Source of the DNA: Stropharia rugosoannulata
Lineage: Eukaryota > Basidiomycota > Agaricomycetes > Agaricales > Strophariaceae
Assembly: GCA_028532985.1 (NCBI GenBank)
Contig: JANCIK010000012.1
Coordinates: 1,116,001-1,180,000 of the forward strand
Length of the DNA: 64,000 nt
Direction of reading: 5' to 3'
In this document: positions 47,828 to 59,981 of the stretch, piece after piece
Layout: the number at the start of each line of letters is the position of its first letter
Position numbering within the stretch: position 1 is the first letter of the stretch
Made by a program: the position numbers and the translations under genes
The notes under the pieces: model-generated
What the model saw: the letters and a program-made list of their open reading frames with translations, nothing else
Database searches by the model: none
Told to the model about the DNA's origin: nothing

Positions 47828-49365
47828 TTATATTGTCTCAGAGGGGTGTATAGTGATCATCAGTCCTGTGGCGCGCAGCTCTTTCAAGAGATCGTAGGCG
47901 GTGGGGCTGATGGTGTACGGTACCGCGGGCGTTATTTCTACATCCGATAGGCGGGAGATTGTCTCGTTATTGGGGGCTTGATCGTGCCAAAGTTGTCTAG
48001 TCAACAAGCAGGATAAGAAGGTGGCTCCATCACAAGAAACGCGACCGTGATAGTGAAGAGATACCAAGTTTGGAAGCAAAGCTGCGGCATGACGGAACGG
48101 GCTCAACAAGGACATAAATTTTTCGCTGAGCCCCATGGAGGTGTGTGCGAGATCACTGGACACTGTGAGACGAAGGTGGGTTAGCGACGGAATGCACCCC
48201 AAACAGGAGATGAGGTCGTCGTCGAAGGTGGATATTCTTTCTATGCAAAGCCGTTCCAACTTGCTCCCCGAGCGTAAGACAAGGGCTTGTATGGATGATA
48301 GAAGAGGGCGCCCAGAACCAGTGTAGCTCACGCGAAGCTCACGCAGAGAAGGAAGAGCGACCCTATCAAAAAAAGACAAAGCGGCACTCTTGATTAGTAC
48401 CACGTCTAAAATTTCCAAGTCGGAATATATTGTTTCCAAAACTGGAGATGCGAGAAGTCCCGGGGAATACACGCTGTCCAAGTGACATTCCTTGAGCGCC
48501 GGGGATCGGCGCAGGACCTTGAGAGATTCAGCGACCGTCAGAAATTGAGTTTTAAACCTCCTAAGCTGGTCCCAGGGAAGCGAGATGGAAGGAAAATGGT
48601 ACCCCAACAACTCAATATCGTATAATTTTGGCGCTGAGTGGAATATTTTTGGAGGTTTGCTGAAGGTGGATATAGTTCCCTTCGGTGAATGGACGGAAGC
48701 AGATGTCAGCATGGGAAAAGAACGATTCTCCAGTATGTCGTGGCATTGAGAAGGAAGAATGCAGTCGAAGATGTACCAGTACTTCGACCGTGAAACTAGG
48801 GCTTCCATAACAGAACGAGTGATGGAAACAACTTCGTCGTCCTCATTCTCAGAGGTAACGTTGATGTGGAGTGGTGATGACTTGGCCCTCGCAAGCCAGT
48901 CCTTGAGGAGCTCTACCTTTGATGCACGAGTCGAAATGGACACGTGAAGGTAAACTGAGTTCCACAGAAGGGGAGCGGACCATACTATGTCTCTCCACTC
49001 CTTGCATATACCACCAAAGAAGAGTGGTGTTATTAGGCTCCCGTTAACTGAAGTTTGTTGTAAAAGGGCGAAGATCTCAACGAGTAATTCCGGAGGCAGT
49101 CTGGCGATTGGTGCCATGCTGTTGATCCTCCTCCGCAGTTCCATGCGACGAAGGGTGAGCGATCCTATCATGTTGTCTACTACAGCCATTTCTTCTTGCA
49201 GGCGTGCTACTGTCTAATGTTGGATGGTATTGGATAGTTGAAATAACTGGAGCAGTCAAGCAGAGGGTTTCTCACAGAATGGATGGTGCCGGTGTTACTG
49301 GTGTTCACTTGAAAAATTGATGAAGTGTCGTCCTTCGTTTTCGAGTGGCACATTTCGCAAAGCAT
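47828..49365 (-). CDS. F-box/leucine-rich protein
   Basis: Two exons: 49365-49276 (MLCEMCHSKTKDDTSS) and 49212-47828, joined by a 63-nt GTGAGA...TTAG intron that gives HSTVARLQEEMAVVDNMIGS, a short coiled coil, and then the F-box IARLPPELLVEIFALLQQ with GICKEWRDIVWSAPLLWNSV. Leucine-rich repeats follow (LYDIELLGYHF, LRRFKTQF, LEILDVVLI, LRELRVSY, LERLCIERI, LTHLRLTV, LVSLHYHG) to the stop at 47828, total 490 residues or so. Same architecture as the intronless gene at 40135. Probably an SCF adaptor. Confidence 0.88.
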
Positions 49366-50208
49366 GGTTTTAGAGCGCCTGAGTCCGAGTTGCGGCAACT
49401 TTCCTAGGTCGATTTCGATGTGGGTGATTAACGAGGAGAATCAAGTACTCTTCGAGTGCCGCTCTTTATATGTCAACGCATGTTCCCAGCGTGGTCCACT
49501 TAACTCTCATCGTGCAGAGAGTTTGCCGGCCAACCCTGAAACAACGTTCTCTTTTACGTTCGGCTTTCCAGACAACAATGCTCCCTGCCCGTACCCGGTG
49601 TTCGGGCATTCACGAATGTGGGTATCTCCTGTAGTAAGTGTTCTTTGGTTAACAAAATCAAAAATGTAAGTGGACGATGGGAAGTAAAATAACTTTTTAA
49701 CTTTTTACCTCAGCAAGTAAGTATATGCATGATGTTCCGGCAGCAGCCGGGTCCTAAGTAAGGGCCGGTAAATGTTGCAAATGCTGCCTCTTACACCAGA
49801 AACGTCGCATTTGTGGACTACGTAAATATTTATGAGGTTAGTTTCAATTGCTTCTTCTTAATCTCGTTACTCAGTACTTGATTACTACAGGATAATCATT
49901 ATCTCCAGTGCATTACCTACCATCCAATCGCCGTCTGAGGATTTACAGTCGAGTCGCACACTTTGAAGGTAGAAGGATCACCATGCCATGACGCAAGCTT
50001 CCGGCCAGCTTCGTCCAGACATTCAAACGGGTCTCTTCCCATGACCATGAACGACCAAATGCATCATATCAAGCCGCCGAGCGCCGACGTTTGCACGTAG
50101 CTGTTGGTGGGAATGAGCTCCAGCTTCTAGGCACCTGACTGGATGAGGAGTCCATATAACAGGCCAAGTCAGGAAGAGAGAATCCCATCTCCTCTTCTCA
50201 TAGTCGGA
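49366..50208. promoter_or_regulatory. Divergent region of an F-box gene and questin-oxidase-like copy 1
   Basis: 843 bp between outward-pointing starts. ATATAA-like words occur near 50152, about 55 bp before the right-hand start. A 114-codon plus frame at 49325-49669 partly overlaps the F-box first exon antisense and is not supported. Confidence 0.4.
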
Positions 50209-51879
50209 ATGTCAGCGGAAATCGATCAGAACTTCTTTCCTGCTCATACTCGCCATGGAGCCCTCAATGCGGATCTGATTCAGCCCAAACCTCGTCCAGG
50301 AATATCTATCTCGTCCACCAAAGCAGTGCAGGAACTACTCACAGAAAATCACAGAAAATGGCACATCTTCTTCAATGAGAGACGCTTCCATAAGTAAGTC
50401 TACACATATGCATTGTGGCAAGCTGGCTGATAGTTTATTTTATTTTTTAGCCATACCTCACATGCCGTACTGACTCTGTGGGCTCTGGGAGCTGACGCCG
50501 CTATATTGAGAGCGTCCTACACGGACCATTCGGCGTACCAACGACCTGCATATGCCTCTCCTGAACCGATTACCCACTCGAACTGGAAAGATCATCTCGG
50601 TGATGAACAGTACGTCCATTATGTACCATACCTTCATATCGACGATCTCATTATATGTATGCAGCTTCTATCAGGCATACCTCCACTTCTTCGAGGAGGA
50701 GGTAAAAACAAAGTCGTTTACCAAGTTACTTGACGAATACATTTTTTCGTCGAATGCCAATGTTTCCAAAGGAACGAAGGATAAGCCTGACATGGCTGGC
50801 AGATTTTTGGAAGGGTTGATTCACCCCATGATACACACTGGATTCGGTGTGGAGTTCACCTTGCCAGGGATTTTCGCTGAAGGTAAGCCATTCTGTCAAG
50901 GAAAGACATGAATATGAACCGTTAGTAGGGCTGGCGCAAACTGCAGTTCACGGTGCGATCACCAGCAAGGCCATTTCTCCCAAGTGGTTTGATGGACCCG
51001 GCTTGGTTTCTCGCTTCACAGAAGCCGTTACCTTTGCGGACAAGCCCGACGTCCACGCCTTTACCATCCTTGCTCGCGTTATCGAAGACACGGAGCTAGG
51101 TGATTTTAAGCAACCTCCCCGAGATTACAATTTTTATCCCGATATCATGGAGACGTACGCAGAAAAAGTAACTAAATACGTTGAACAGTGGACTCTCGAT
51201 GGCGACCTGGACAAAAAAGTGCAAGAACTGGTGTGGGTGAATGCTCTTCTTTATGGCGTCTCCGGGGCATCTGCAAATAAAGATACCTTCATCCCGGATT
51301 TCTTTTTGTAAGCGTTGATTTGATTTTTAGAACTTAACTCTTACCTACCTACAACGTAGAATGCATATCGTTACTTCGTCTCTATTCCTGACTACAATCT
51401 ACGCGGAGGTGTCTCGTCCGTCTCAAGTGATTCTTCTGCGGAGCTACTTCGCAACCTGCCTTGTGTGGTTCATCGGACGCGGTCGTCCGAAGCTTGACAT
51501 CAAAAACTTCTTCACCAACCCCGACACTCTCCACCCTGTCGCTCCAGGCCCCCAGCCTACGCCGCACGAGGGTGCCAACCCGTCCCCATCCGTTGCAGAA
51601 GCCGTGACTCCCAACGCCTGGCTCCCCATTATCCAGTCCACACTAGTGCACCCCGACGACCACCTATGCAAGCTCCAGCGGGCTTTGAGCGAGTACGCGT
51701 TGCATCTCGGTCTCACCCCGGCTGGCACGTTTAAGAACACGGAGCTTAAGGACGCAGATCTGATCGATGGTACGCTGTTCATCAGGACTGCTGGTCTGAC
51801 CCTCTCCGTGCTTGGCTGGGTTAGAGAAGGACAGGCTCCCGGAGAGTGGAACTTCGATGGCTTCTTTGCTACTTCGTAA
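50209..51879 (+). CDS. Questin-oxidase-like protein (DUF4243), copy 1
   Basis: Five exons (50209-50393, 50451-50609, 50665-50882, 50929-51307, 51360-51879) give 486 residues in frame. Blocks: MSAEIDQNFFPAHTR, VQELLTENHRKWHIFFNERR, NHTSHAVLTLWALGADAAI, NWKDHLGDE, YQAYLHFFEEEVK, GRFLEGLIHPMIHTGFGVEF, GLAQTAVHGAI, FTILARVIEDTELGDF, MHIVTSSLFLTTIYAEVSRP and GTLFIRTAGLTLSVLGWVRE. The HPMIHTGFG and MHIVTSS histidines are family hallmarks. By analogy with Aspergillus questin oxidase it may carry out oxygen-dependent ring cleavage of an aromatic polyketide, but the basidiomycete substrate is unknown. Tandem with copy 2, with identical lengths for exons 1-3. Confidence 0.87.
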
Positions 51880-52848
51880 ATGCTAGAACACGTTCCTGGT
51901 GTTTGTGCGGTCCAATTTTTATTTTTGCTGAAATTTGTAACAAGTATATGAACAAATGGCTTATGTTGAATCATATGCATGTATGTGCAAATCCCCAGGT
52001 TGAACCCGTACCATCTTTATAGCTGCTTGACTATGTCGAGTCATTTCCGACTTGATTTTTATCCGACTTCTTTGGGCAATCTTAATATTGCGACTGCGCC
52101 ACGGCTAACCTTGAAAGGTTGTCTTTGGCTTCATCAGGAAATCGGCACCACGTTTCTGGCTCCTCATTTCACTTAGGCGACCATTTGCTCAGCGCTCATG
52201 CTCCAGCCGATGCTGAGGTAAATGTGCTTTGTAGTTCGGGCTCAGCTAGAGCGATTCAAGTGCAGTGTGCTAATCCCCCAGTGGGAAGGCCGACTCTTGT
52301 GGGCTTACAAGTTACTTATTCGAATTCGTCAAGCGCTCGCCGTTGAATTGAAGTTTACTTGACAATTTGTAAGCCTCGATGTTCGCAGAAACCTCTAACA
52401 GGAATACCATCTGTCACAACCGATACTACTCGAGTGCACTGATACACAGAGATTTCAATCTTAACTGCGAAGATTGTTAATACCCAAGATAATTACTATC
52501 GCGGAATGGTCAAACGAGCGTACCTATCGGAACTTGTTATTCATGAATCATTCATTGTAGAGTACAGGTAAGTTCAGTATCAACTCTATGATCGTCGGGC
52601 AATGACACGGGTTCCTCGACAACCGCGCAGACCATGTTTCTCATGACGTCGGTGCTAGAGGCAGAAGTATTCCAAGACCAGGAGAGCATATGACTTATTG
52701 CCTTACAAGTACTTTGCCGTTATTGGTGAGAAGGAAGTCTCCATACCTTGGACCACCTGACCGGATGTCGCACATATATAAGCCTCTCAGCGAGTCAACA
52801 GCAAATAGACAACGCACATCCTCACACATACACTTCACAAGCACCAGT
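51880..52848. other. Intergenic between the tandem questin-oxidase-like genes
   Basis: 969 bp, no gene. It contains the promoter of copy 2 with a TATA box listed separately. Confidence 0.45.
52775..52782 (+). promoter_or_regulatory. TATA box of questin-oxidase-like copy 2
   Basis: TATATAAG, 67 nt upstream of the ATG at 52849 on the same strand. Confidence 0.6.
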
Positions 52849-54554
52849 ATGGCCGCAGAAATCGATCACACTCTCTTCCCTGTTCCCACTTGTCATGTTG
52901 AGTTTAACAAAAACCTGGTCCTTCCAAAACCTAGGCCAGGCGTATCAGCATTTTCTACGCAAGTACTACAAGAAATCCTCACCGACAATCATAAGCGGTG
53001 GCATGTTTTTTTCAATGACAAGGGCTTTCACAAGTAAGTATGGCAGAATTGTATAACCATTGAAGACTTTCTCACGTACTGCAGTCATACAGCACACGCT
53101 GCACTAACTTTATGGTCTCTGGGAGCCGACGCTGCTATTCTCAAGGCTTCCTATGCAGAGAATTCAAGCTATCAGCGTCCCGCATTCCAATCACCTACTC
53201 CAATCACGGGCACTAATTGGAAGGACCATCTAGGAGACGAAAAGTATGCTAATTAATCCCTTCTGTTACACACCGGTCGATCTTATCGTCTATATTTAGC
53301 TATTATCAGGGATACCTCCACTTCTTCGAGAGTGAACTAAAGACGAAGTCATTTTCCGCGATCCTGGAGGAATACGTGTTTTCTCCCAATGCCAACCATG
53401 TCAAAGGTTCAGAAAATCAGCCTGAAATGGCCAACCGGTTTTTGGAAGGGCTGCTTCACCCCATGATTCATACGGGGTTCGGCATTGAGTTTACTCTGCC
53501 AGGTATCTTTGCTGAAGGTAATGTGTCCCAACCCTGTACAAAAGATTGTCTTCTCTGTCTAATAAATAAATAGGTCTGGCTCAAACCGCGGTTCATAAGA
53601 AGGCACCTAGCAAAATGATACCACCACAATGGTTCAGCCCCCCCAGCCCTCAGGGCTTGGTCTCTCGATTCGCAGAGGCTGTCAGCTTCACGGACAAGAA
53701 GCAGAAGCCAAATGTTCATGCCTTCACTATTCTTGCTCGTGTCCTCGCGGACACTGAGTTGGGCGGATTTGCGCAACCTGCCCCTTATTATAACTTCTAT
53801 CCAGATGTCGTCGACTTGTACGGCGATAAAATCATCAAACACGTTGACGAATGGAACCTTGACGGGGACTTGCATTCAAAACTGCAAGAGCTTCTGTGGG
53901 TTAACACTTTGCTATACGGTGTCGGTGGATCCGTGGACAAAGAACGATTCAACGCAGACTTCTTCCTGTGAGTTTCTCAGCAGGTGGGATATTTTTTAAT
54001 GGACTCATAACGTTGAAACTCCAATAAATAGGATGCACATTGTGACCTCGTCCCTCTTTCTTTCCCAGGTATTTGCCGAAGTATCACGTCCTACTCAGGT
54101 GCTACTCTTGCGTAGCTATTTTGCGGCGTGTTTGGGCTGGTATATTGGCCGCGGTCGTCCTCAGCTTGACATAGCTGGTTTCTTTAGCAATCCTAGTACT
54201 CTTCATCCATCGGCCCCAGGGCCCCAGCCTACACCACACAGCGGCGCCAATCCTTCTCCATCTGCACCAGAGGCGATAACACCCAACAGTTGGCTCCCCA
54301 TCATCCAGTCAACCATCGCACACCCGGATGACCATGTGTGCAAGCTGCAACGTGCGCTGAGCGAATATGCAGCTGGGTTCGGCCTCACGCCACCTGAAAC
54401 ATTCAGAGATACAGAGCTCAAAGATGCAGAACTGATCGACGGCACTTTGTTCATCAGAACTGCTGGATTAACTCTTTCGGTCATGGGATGGGTTCGGGAA
54501 GGACAGGCACCCGGGTCATGGGATAGGCGAGGATTTTATTTTTTCAATGCTTAA
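52849..54554 (+). CDS. Questin-oxidase-like protein (DUF4243), copy 2
   Basis: Five exons (52849-53033, 53085-53243, 53300-53517, 53574-53967, 54032-54554) give 492 residues. Starts MAAEIDHTLFPVPT and carries the same ordered blocks as copy 1 (TDNHKRWHVFFNDKGFH, HTAHAALTLWSLGADAAI, FLEGLLHPMIHTGFGIEF, GLAQTAVHKKA, MHIVTSSLFLSQVFAEVSRP, GTLFIRTAGLTLSVMGWVRE). Over the last exon the two copies are roughly three quarters identical by eye; exons 1-3 have identical lengths and all intron phases agree, so this is a true tandem duplication. Exon 4 is 15 nt longer than in copy 1, adding residues around PPSPQ. Putative oxygenase; substrate unknown. Confidence 0.88.
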
Positions 54555-55516
54555 GTAGACGGGGGGCATAAAAATGTTCCCCGAAGTCACGGTTTGCTGA
54601 CTGAGATGGGTTCCTTCATGTGCTATAGCGCCCAGGTGTACAAAACCTTAAATGAACTCTTATGAAATTAATAAATGTCAATCATTGCACTGATCACATC
54701 TGTCTTCGCGTCCATTTCTACAGGTATGCTACCCAGCCCTCAGTACTCCGAAGGAAGGTCATGAACACCGGGTTATAAAAAGCATATCCCTTGTAATCAA
54801 CCTTCTGTACGCTTTTTATTGTCATGGACTGGTAATAACTAAAGCAATGCACAAAGCAACTTCCAAAATGACTTCTAAGTCTGGCATATGCCATCCTGGA
54901 ACCGAAATATTAAACAGGAGCAGCTACTGCCTCGTAGGATATGCTGGGACCGCTATTTTAAACATTGCCCGACGACAATGCACATCTTCGAAACACGGTG
55001 ACTTATAAATAGGTTTGAAGAAGGTACATTCTTCTGTTATGATTTATCATTTGGCAAAAACTAGTACTCATGTGAGTAGGACACTACTGTACTTTGCAAT
55101 ACTCACGAGGTATGGCACTAACAGTCAAAGTTGGATATTACACAGATTTTTTGAATTCACAACCGGGACGCGGCAAGCGGGACATCTCACGAGATGTCAC
55201 TTTTACCGTGGTCTTTGCCCGGCTATGCATTTGTTCATACGACATCGAACTACATCATGTGTATGTGTGATTGTGACGTTGTATGCATATGCCATGATTC
55301 CCCTTATTTTATATCATATATAGCATGGGCACCCGAGTGCAACCGAACCTGATCTTGGCGATATCGGTATTCAAGCGACTTCAAGCGACTTTACCTACCC
55401 TATCTTCATCGAGAACGCTGAACACACACGCTAGGTGGACCTAGGAGCCGGCGGGAGTCCAATAGGGACTGGGTTACAGCATCTTCCTCGCCTCAATTAC
55501 TACAGACGGTGAAACT
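54555..55516. other. Intergenic, no gene recognised
   Basis: 962 bp between copy 2 and DUF6534 gene C. An AATAAA signal at about 54668-54673 lies 115 bp past the copy 2 stop and is a plausible polyadenylation signal. A 102-codon frame at 55015 has no recognisable content. Confidence 0.45.
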
Positions 55517-56946
55517 ATGGTGGATGAAGAAGATGAATACATCGTAGCTATGTGAGTGACATTAGCCTGACTCTGCACTCTGTGGCATTGTTTATTAACA
55601 TAATTAAATATAAAGAGCTGGGCCAATTGTATGTATTTCATTTCATTTTGCTTCGCGTTGACGTTTACGACTGTCAGTTCTTGGGAATTCTCTTGAATTT
55701 GGGGCTCTATGGAGTTCTTGTTGGGCAATTTAGTGAGAGCAATCGGACGTGATGTCCACACATAACCTCACCATAGTACAGGTGCCTATTCGCTTTCGCA
55801 CGGCAGGGACAACAGAAAGGTCAAGGCTTTGATTTATAGTGTTTTTTTCCTTAATACCCTTCAAACTGTTTTACTGCTCCGAGACGGCTTCGTTACCTTT
55901 GTCAATGGGTTTGGAAATATGGACGCACTCATGACTTCTCATCTGGAGTGGCTCAGTGTCCCATATATAACCTCTCTAGGTAAGCATATTATTGTGCGTA
56001 GTATTATATGACTAAATTATTTGCTCTGATTTCAGTTGGCTTCATTGTCCAAGTATTTTTTGCCTACCGCGTCTTCGTGGCATTCGGAGGGTCGTACTTT
56101 ATGCCATCAATCATATTTGCTGTAATTATACTTTCTATTGCACTAGAACCGTTCAACAGACTCATAACGAGGCCACCAACAGGCTTCATTGACACAATGC
56201 ATTTCAGGCATCCTGGCGGGGACTAAGGACCTGAGATTTCGGACTTACTCTTCGTTGTACCATGAGGCACATATAGAGATAATGGTAAGTCACATTAATG
56301 CATTATCTTCTTAATACTGAATAGACTGTCATAAATTCTCTCTTTCAAAGGTATGGCACATCGCAGCAGCGGTTTGCGACATATTGATAGCTGCTTCAAT
56401 GGGTTATTATGTAGGAAAAGGCCATTTAACTATGACTAAATTGCTAACGGCGAAATAAAATACAGCTATACAGAAGAGACGGAGTTTTCCATACACGTTC
56501 ATTTGTATCCCAAGCAATTCGACTCTCTTTAGAAACAGGTACAGTCACAGGTAAGTAAAGGTCCTTAGAGCAGAATGAAATGTCATAATTTACCAAAGCT
56601 CTGCATTGAAGCAATCATGACAATAGTCAACCTTGCGCTCTTTTTTGGAGCACCTGGAAAGGTGTACTTCCTTGTGCCTTCCTTCATTTCTGCAAAGCTG
56701 TATGCAAATACAGTTCTTGTCGTCTTCAACAACAGAGCACAGTTTGTAACAGGAGGTGAGCCCCTGCGAGCTTCATATAAATCGAATGGATGCTCTGACA
56801 TGAGCCTGGTTAATATAGTCTGTGACATCCAGGACTGTCTCACTCCACTGTCTGCCTTGCGCTTCCAAAAGCCTGAACAGCCATGGGATGAAAGACGATT
56901 TACTAGCACTACTGTTGAAGTACATGTGGCTAGACATTCTTATTAA
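55517..56946 (+). CDS. DUF6534-type multi-pass membrane protein C
   Basis: Spliced product from ATG 55517: MVDEEDEYIVAM, FLGILLNLGLYGVLVGQ, AYSLSHGRDNRKVKALIYS, FLNTLQTVLLLRDGFVTFVN, VGFIVQVFFAYRVFVAFGGS, SLTQCISGILAGTKDLRFRT, HEAHIEIMVWHIAAAVCDIL, TRSFVSQAIRLSLETGTVT, IMTIVNLALFFGAPG, SAKLYANTVLVVFNNR and a polar tail to the stop at 56946. A 65-nt intron starting GTAATT (56121) and ending CAACAG restores the frame where it first seemed broken. Seven or so membrane segments; function unknown. It shares the terminal KLY-x-N signature with genes A and B and again lies beside questin-oxidase-like genes. Confidence 0.84.
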
Positions 56947-57029
56947 TTGTATTTAATTTATCATGAACGTTCAACACTCGCTTGTTTTAAAATTTAATCT
57001 GTGGCCCGATGCCAAAATCGTTTCAATGA

Positions 57030-57073
57030 CGTTGAACGAACGTTGAAACGTTGAAGCTTGAAGTTGCGTTGAA
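57030..57073 (+). repeat. Cluster of four CGTTGAA words
   Basis: CGTTGAA occurs at 57030, 57041, 57049 and 57067, four times in 44 bp, with irregular spacing. A TGAACGTTCA palindrome lies just upstream near 56964. No gene overlaps it. Confidence 0.5.
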
Positions 57074-57848
57074 GGGCAACGGAGATGGCCGCAAATATCA
57101 TTTCCAGCGAAATGCCGGCCGTGCCGAGTGTGCCGACCGCATGCACTTGACTCGAAGCGTATACGACGAATCACGCGTCACGACCCGCTACATAGTCGTT
57201 TCTACCTATACCATAAACCTCACGACGTTGTGCCGGTAGATAGTTGCAAAAAAAGTGATTTATAGTACTTTGCCATCAGTGACCATATATCTGCCTGCGG
57301 GATATCATATTCTTCATTCGTAATACCTGGGTCCGGCGCTCTCGAATATTCCATCCATCATGGACTCGACCTTCCTTTGCGTGCAGAGCGTGCACAGGCG
57401 TGCACTAGTCAGCGAATCAAATGCATTTCAAAAACCATTGTTATCGAGCACAAAGTAAAATAAACCTAGTTTGTGTCTAGCTCCGGTGGAAAGTATATTA
57501 CTTGATTCACATCAAACATATTCATTACCATCAGTAGCATATACCCGGGCCCATATCCAGTGTCCACGTCCTGAGCGACTTTGCGACTACAATGGGGGGT
57601 AGTATCCGATAGTATCAAATGCATCACCGGATCAAATGAAGGTTGTATGCGTGCTAAGCGTGATTTTCATACCGCTTTCACTTGAGACGCTGCGCGCTGA
57701 TCTTGCGCTGAGCTTTTCCGATATGTAAATAGTACCCTTACTTCCACCGTAGTGCCGGTAATCACGGTCATATTGATATAAGAACATACCATTTGCGATA
57801 GAAAAAAGGGAACAATAGACATTAAATGAATTCTATGTTCATAAAGGA

Positions 57849-57868
57849 AAGGGACGCAGAGGCTTCGC
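57849..57868 (+). repeat. Dispersed 20-bp element, copy 1
   Basis: AAGGGACGCAGAGGCTTCGC and its next base match 61705-61724 at 17 of 20 positions. It lies about 125 bp beyond the 3' end of the O-methyltransferase gene. Confidence 0.4.
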
Positions 57869-57990
57869 TCAAGACTCTCTGTATGCGGTTGTGATTGGCA
57901 ATGCGATTAATTGCTGGATACAAATGCGGTTTGGTCGTACGGTAGTTGTTACAAGTAAAAGGCACTCTAAGACGCGGAATAAGATTAACT

Positions 57991-59981
57991 CTAAGCGAGC
58001 TCTAACTCGAGCAAGCACATCTCGGCAAGATCGTAAACTTTGATAAGGCGTAGGCCCACAGTTTCGCTATAAGCATTATTAGAAGAGGAAAAAAGCAATG
58101 CATCGTCTACATACATGATATTGTTGAGTTGAGCCGGGGTCCTCTCTTGGGTGTTGAACCACAAGAGCATAAGCATGTTCAATTGATACACGTTGATCTG
58201 GCCTTCGCCGTAGTTGGCGAGCAAGGGCTCCGGAGCCTAATTCAGGGTGAGAGGTTAGAGGCGACTCCATTTATCTTACAAAAATTATCGTACGTCGTCT
58301 AGTCCCACCATGGGAGAGAATTCGCTCTTGCAAGAGTGACGCAGGATGGCTTCGTCTGTAAATATGTTGCTTGAGTAAATGGCTAGTAAATGTGCTGCGA
58401 GGTGGTCTTACGAAGTAACAAACGGCTCTTGGGACCCATAGCCTGACGCACTGTTTGCAAAATTTGGATAGCTTTCTCATCGGTCCCTATACAGAGCCCG
58501 TCAGCTCAAGCTCTGCTACATTTCACCGGTACTGACAGTTATGCAGGACATTGCGAATCTGAGAACGTAGCGTAAATGTAATGTAGCATCGATTTTGAGT
58601 GCGGAAAGTCTTACGTAGTAAACATCGCAGCCTTTAGCCGGAACATCTTCGAAGAAGCTTCCTCCGACAAATTGAATGCGATCAGAGAAGTCAGACTTCC
58701 AATGCTATGTGTGTATATGAGCGTCATGTTCACATGCAAAGATTTAGAACCCACTTACAGCTTTCGCAACCTCAACGGTCTCCGGGAGATCGAAAAGAGT
58801 GACGTTCGTATGAGTAGTGTTCTGGAGCAATGCCTTAGAGAAATGTCCAATCCCCCCACCGACGTCGCAAACAGTCTTCGCCTGATCCCAAGGATATACT
58901 GGGAAGTTGATAGTTAGATGATATGTAAAACTACAATTAGCAATCGATTTGTACCATGAACAGGTGCCAAAGCACCAAGCACTTCGTTGACGGCAATCAT
59001 TGACTTTCCGAATTGCTGTAAACAGAGATTAATGCTGCCTCTTATGGTCAAAAGGACTGATAAGTACCGTTCGACGCTCTTCTTGTTCCTAAAGGTAGAT
59101 AATGAAGACCACTTCATTTATTATTTCTTGAAAGTCAGGTTACTTACCGGAAGACCTAGCCAATCGAAGAAAAGTGTGTTCTCGTGAGATGTCCCTTTCT
59201 TGGTGTATTGGAACGCAGCTTCGTTCATAGCAAGAGAACTTCCTTTGGGAGTGAGCAAATATTCAGACAGAACCGACGCAGAGATTTGGCCCTCAGAGGT
59301 GGCGGTGTCGATCTTAGCTGAGACGGGATGTGTCGACAGAAGGCACAAAGACAACCTGTTGTTTGCGAATACATCAGGTGTAACTATTAGAATAGTTGTT
59401 AAATGGACAGATACGAAGGAAGAGGACACGATTAAACATACCTTCACGGAAGCAATGCCTTGACGCCAAAGTCTTGAGAATTGCAGCAAGCTTCATGGGC
59501 TGAATGTTAACTTGTAAAGCCAAGTCTTGGACGTGTAGCCCGTTAGGATGCTTAAGGAGCGTATCAGCGACCTTCTGCTTGACAGCAACTCGCAAGCAAG
59601 CCCAACCGAAATCTTGCGATCTCTAAGAACAATATTTTAAGTGTACTATTGGCCATGGATTGCCTATTCACGTACCTTCATGACAGAATGGTTCGGAGGT
59701 GCCAAAGCAGAGCATAAGTGATCGCAGGCTGCTTCAAGGCTTCGGATTGTTTTCTTGAAGTCGAGTTTGTTTACAGCCTCATCGAGAGGGTGTTTCTCGA
59801 GGGAATCGAGAGTTGGCGCCTCCTTCCCAGAGGTCTCGTAGTGATCCAAAGCTTTGAGAGCAGACTCTCTAATGATAGAAAGAAGGGCTTCGACTTGAGC
59901 GCGGGCAGACATTCTCTCGACGCTTGGAGACAAGGGCTGTACGGTTGCTGGAGTTGATGGATGGTCGATATCGTCGAACAT
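57991..59981 (-). CDS. SAM-dependent O-methyltransferase, COMT type (family 2)
   Basis: ATG at 59981 (MFDDIDHPSTPATVQPLSPS). A helical N-terminal part carries ETSGKEAPTLDSLEKH, then a winged-helix dimerisation domain (ACLRVAVKQKVADTLLKHPN, LALQVNIQPMKLAAILKTLA). The catalytic domain has YPWDQAKTVCDVGGGIGHFS (SAM motif I, about 58900-58840), VTLFDLPETVEVAK, GGSFFEDVPAKGCDVYY and NVLHNWTDEKAIQILQ with the catalytic-base histidine (split by an intron near 58550-58500). RQAMGPKSRLLL and a tail ending LELELA follow. About nine exons splice without a frame break. Relatives methylate phenolic hydroxyls of fungal aromatic metabolites. Lies between DUF6534 gene C and an MFS transporter, near two questin-oxidase-like genes. 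Confidence 0.88.

Larger units (their letters stand above)
56947..57990. other. 1-kb intergenic stretch with short repeats
   Basis: Lies between the convergent 3' ends of DUF6534 gene C and the O-methyltransferase. It has a cluster of CGTTGAA words and one copy of a dispersed GGGACGCARAGGCTT element, both listed separately. No gene supported. Confidence 0.5.

Noticed and set aside
56119..56230. Apparent frame break in DUF6534 gene C
   Set aside because: A 65-nt GT-AG intron (GTAATT at 56121 to CAACAG) joins FGGSYFMPSIIFA to SLTQCISGILAG in frame and gives the family pattern.
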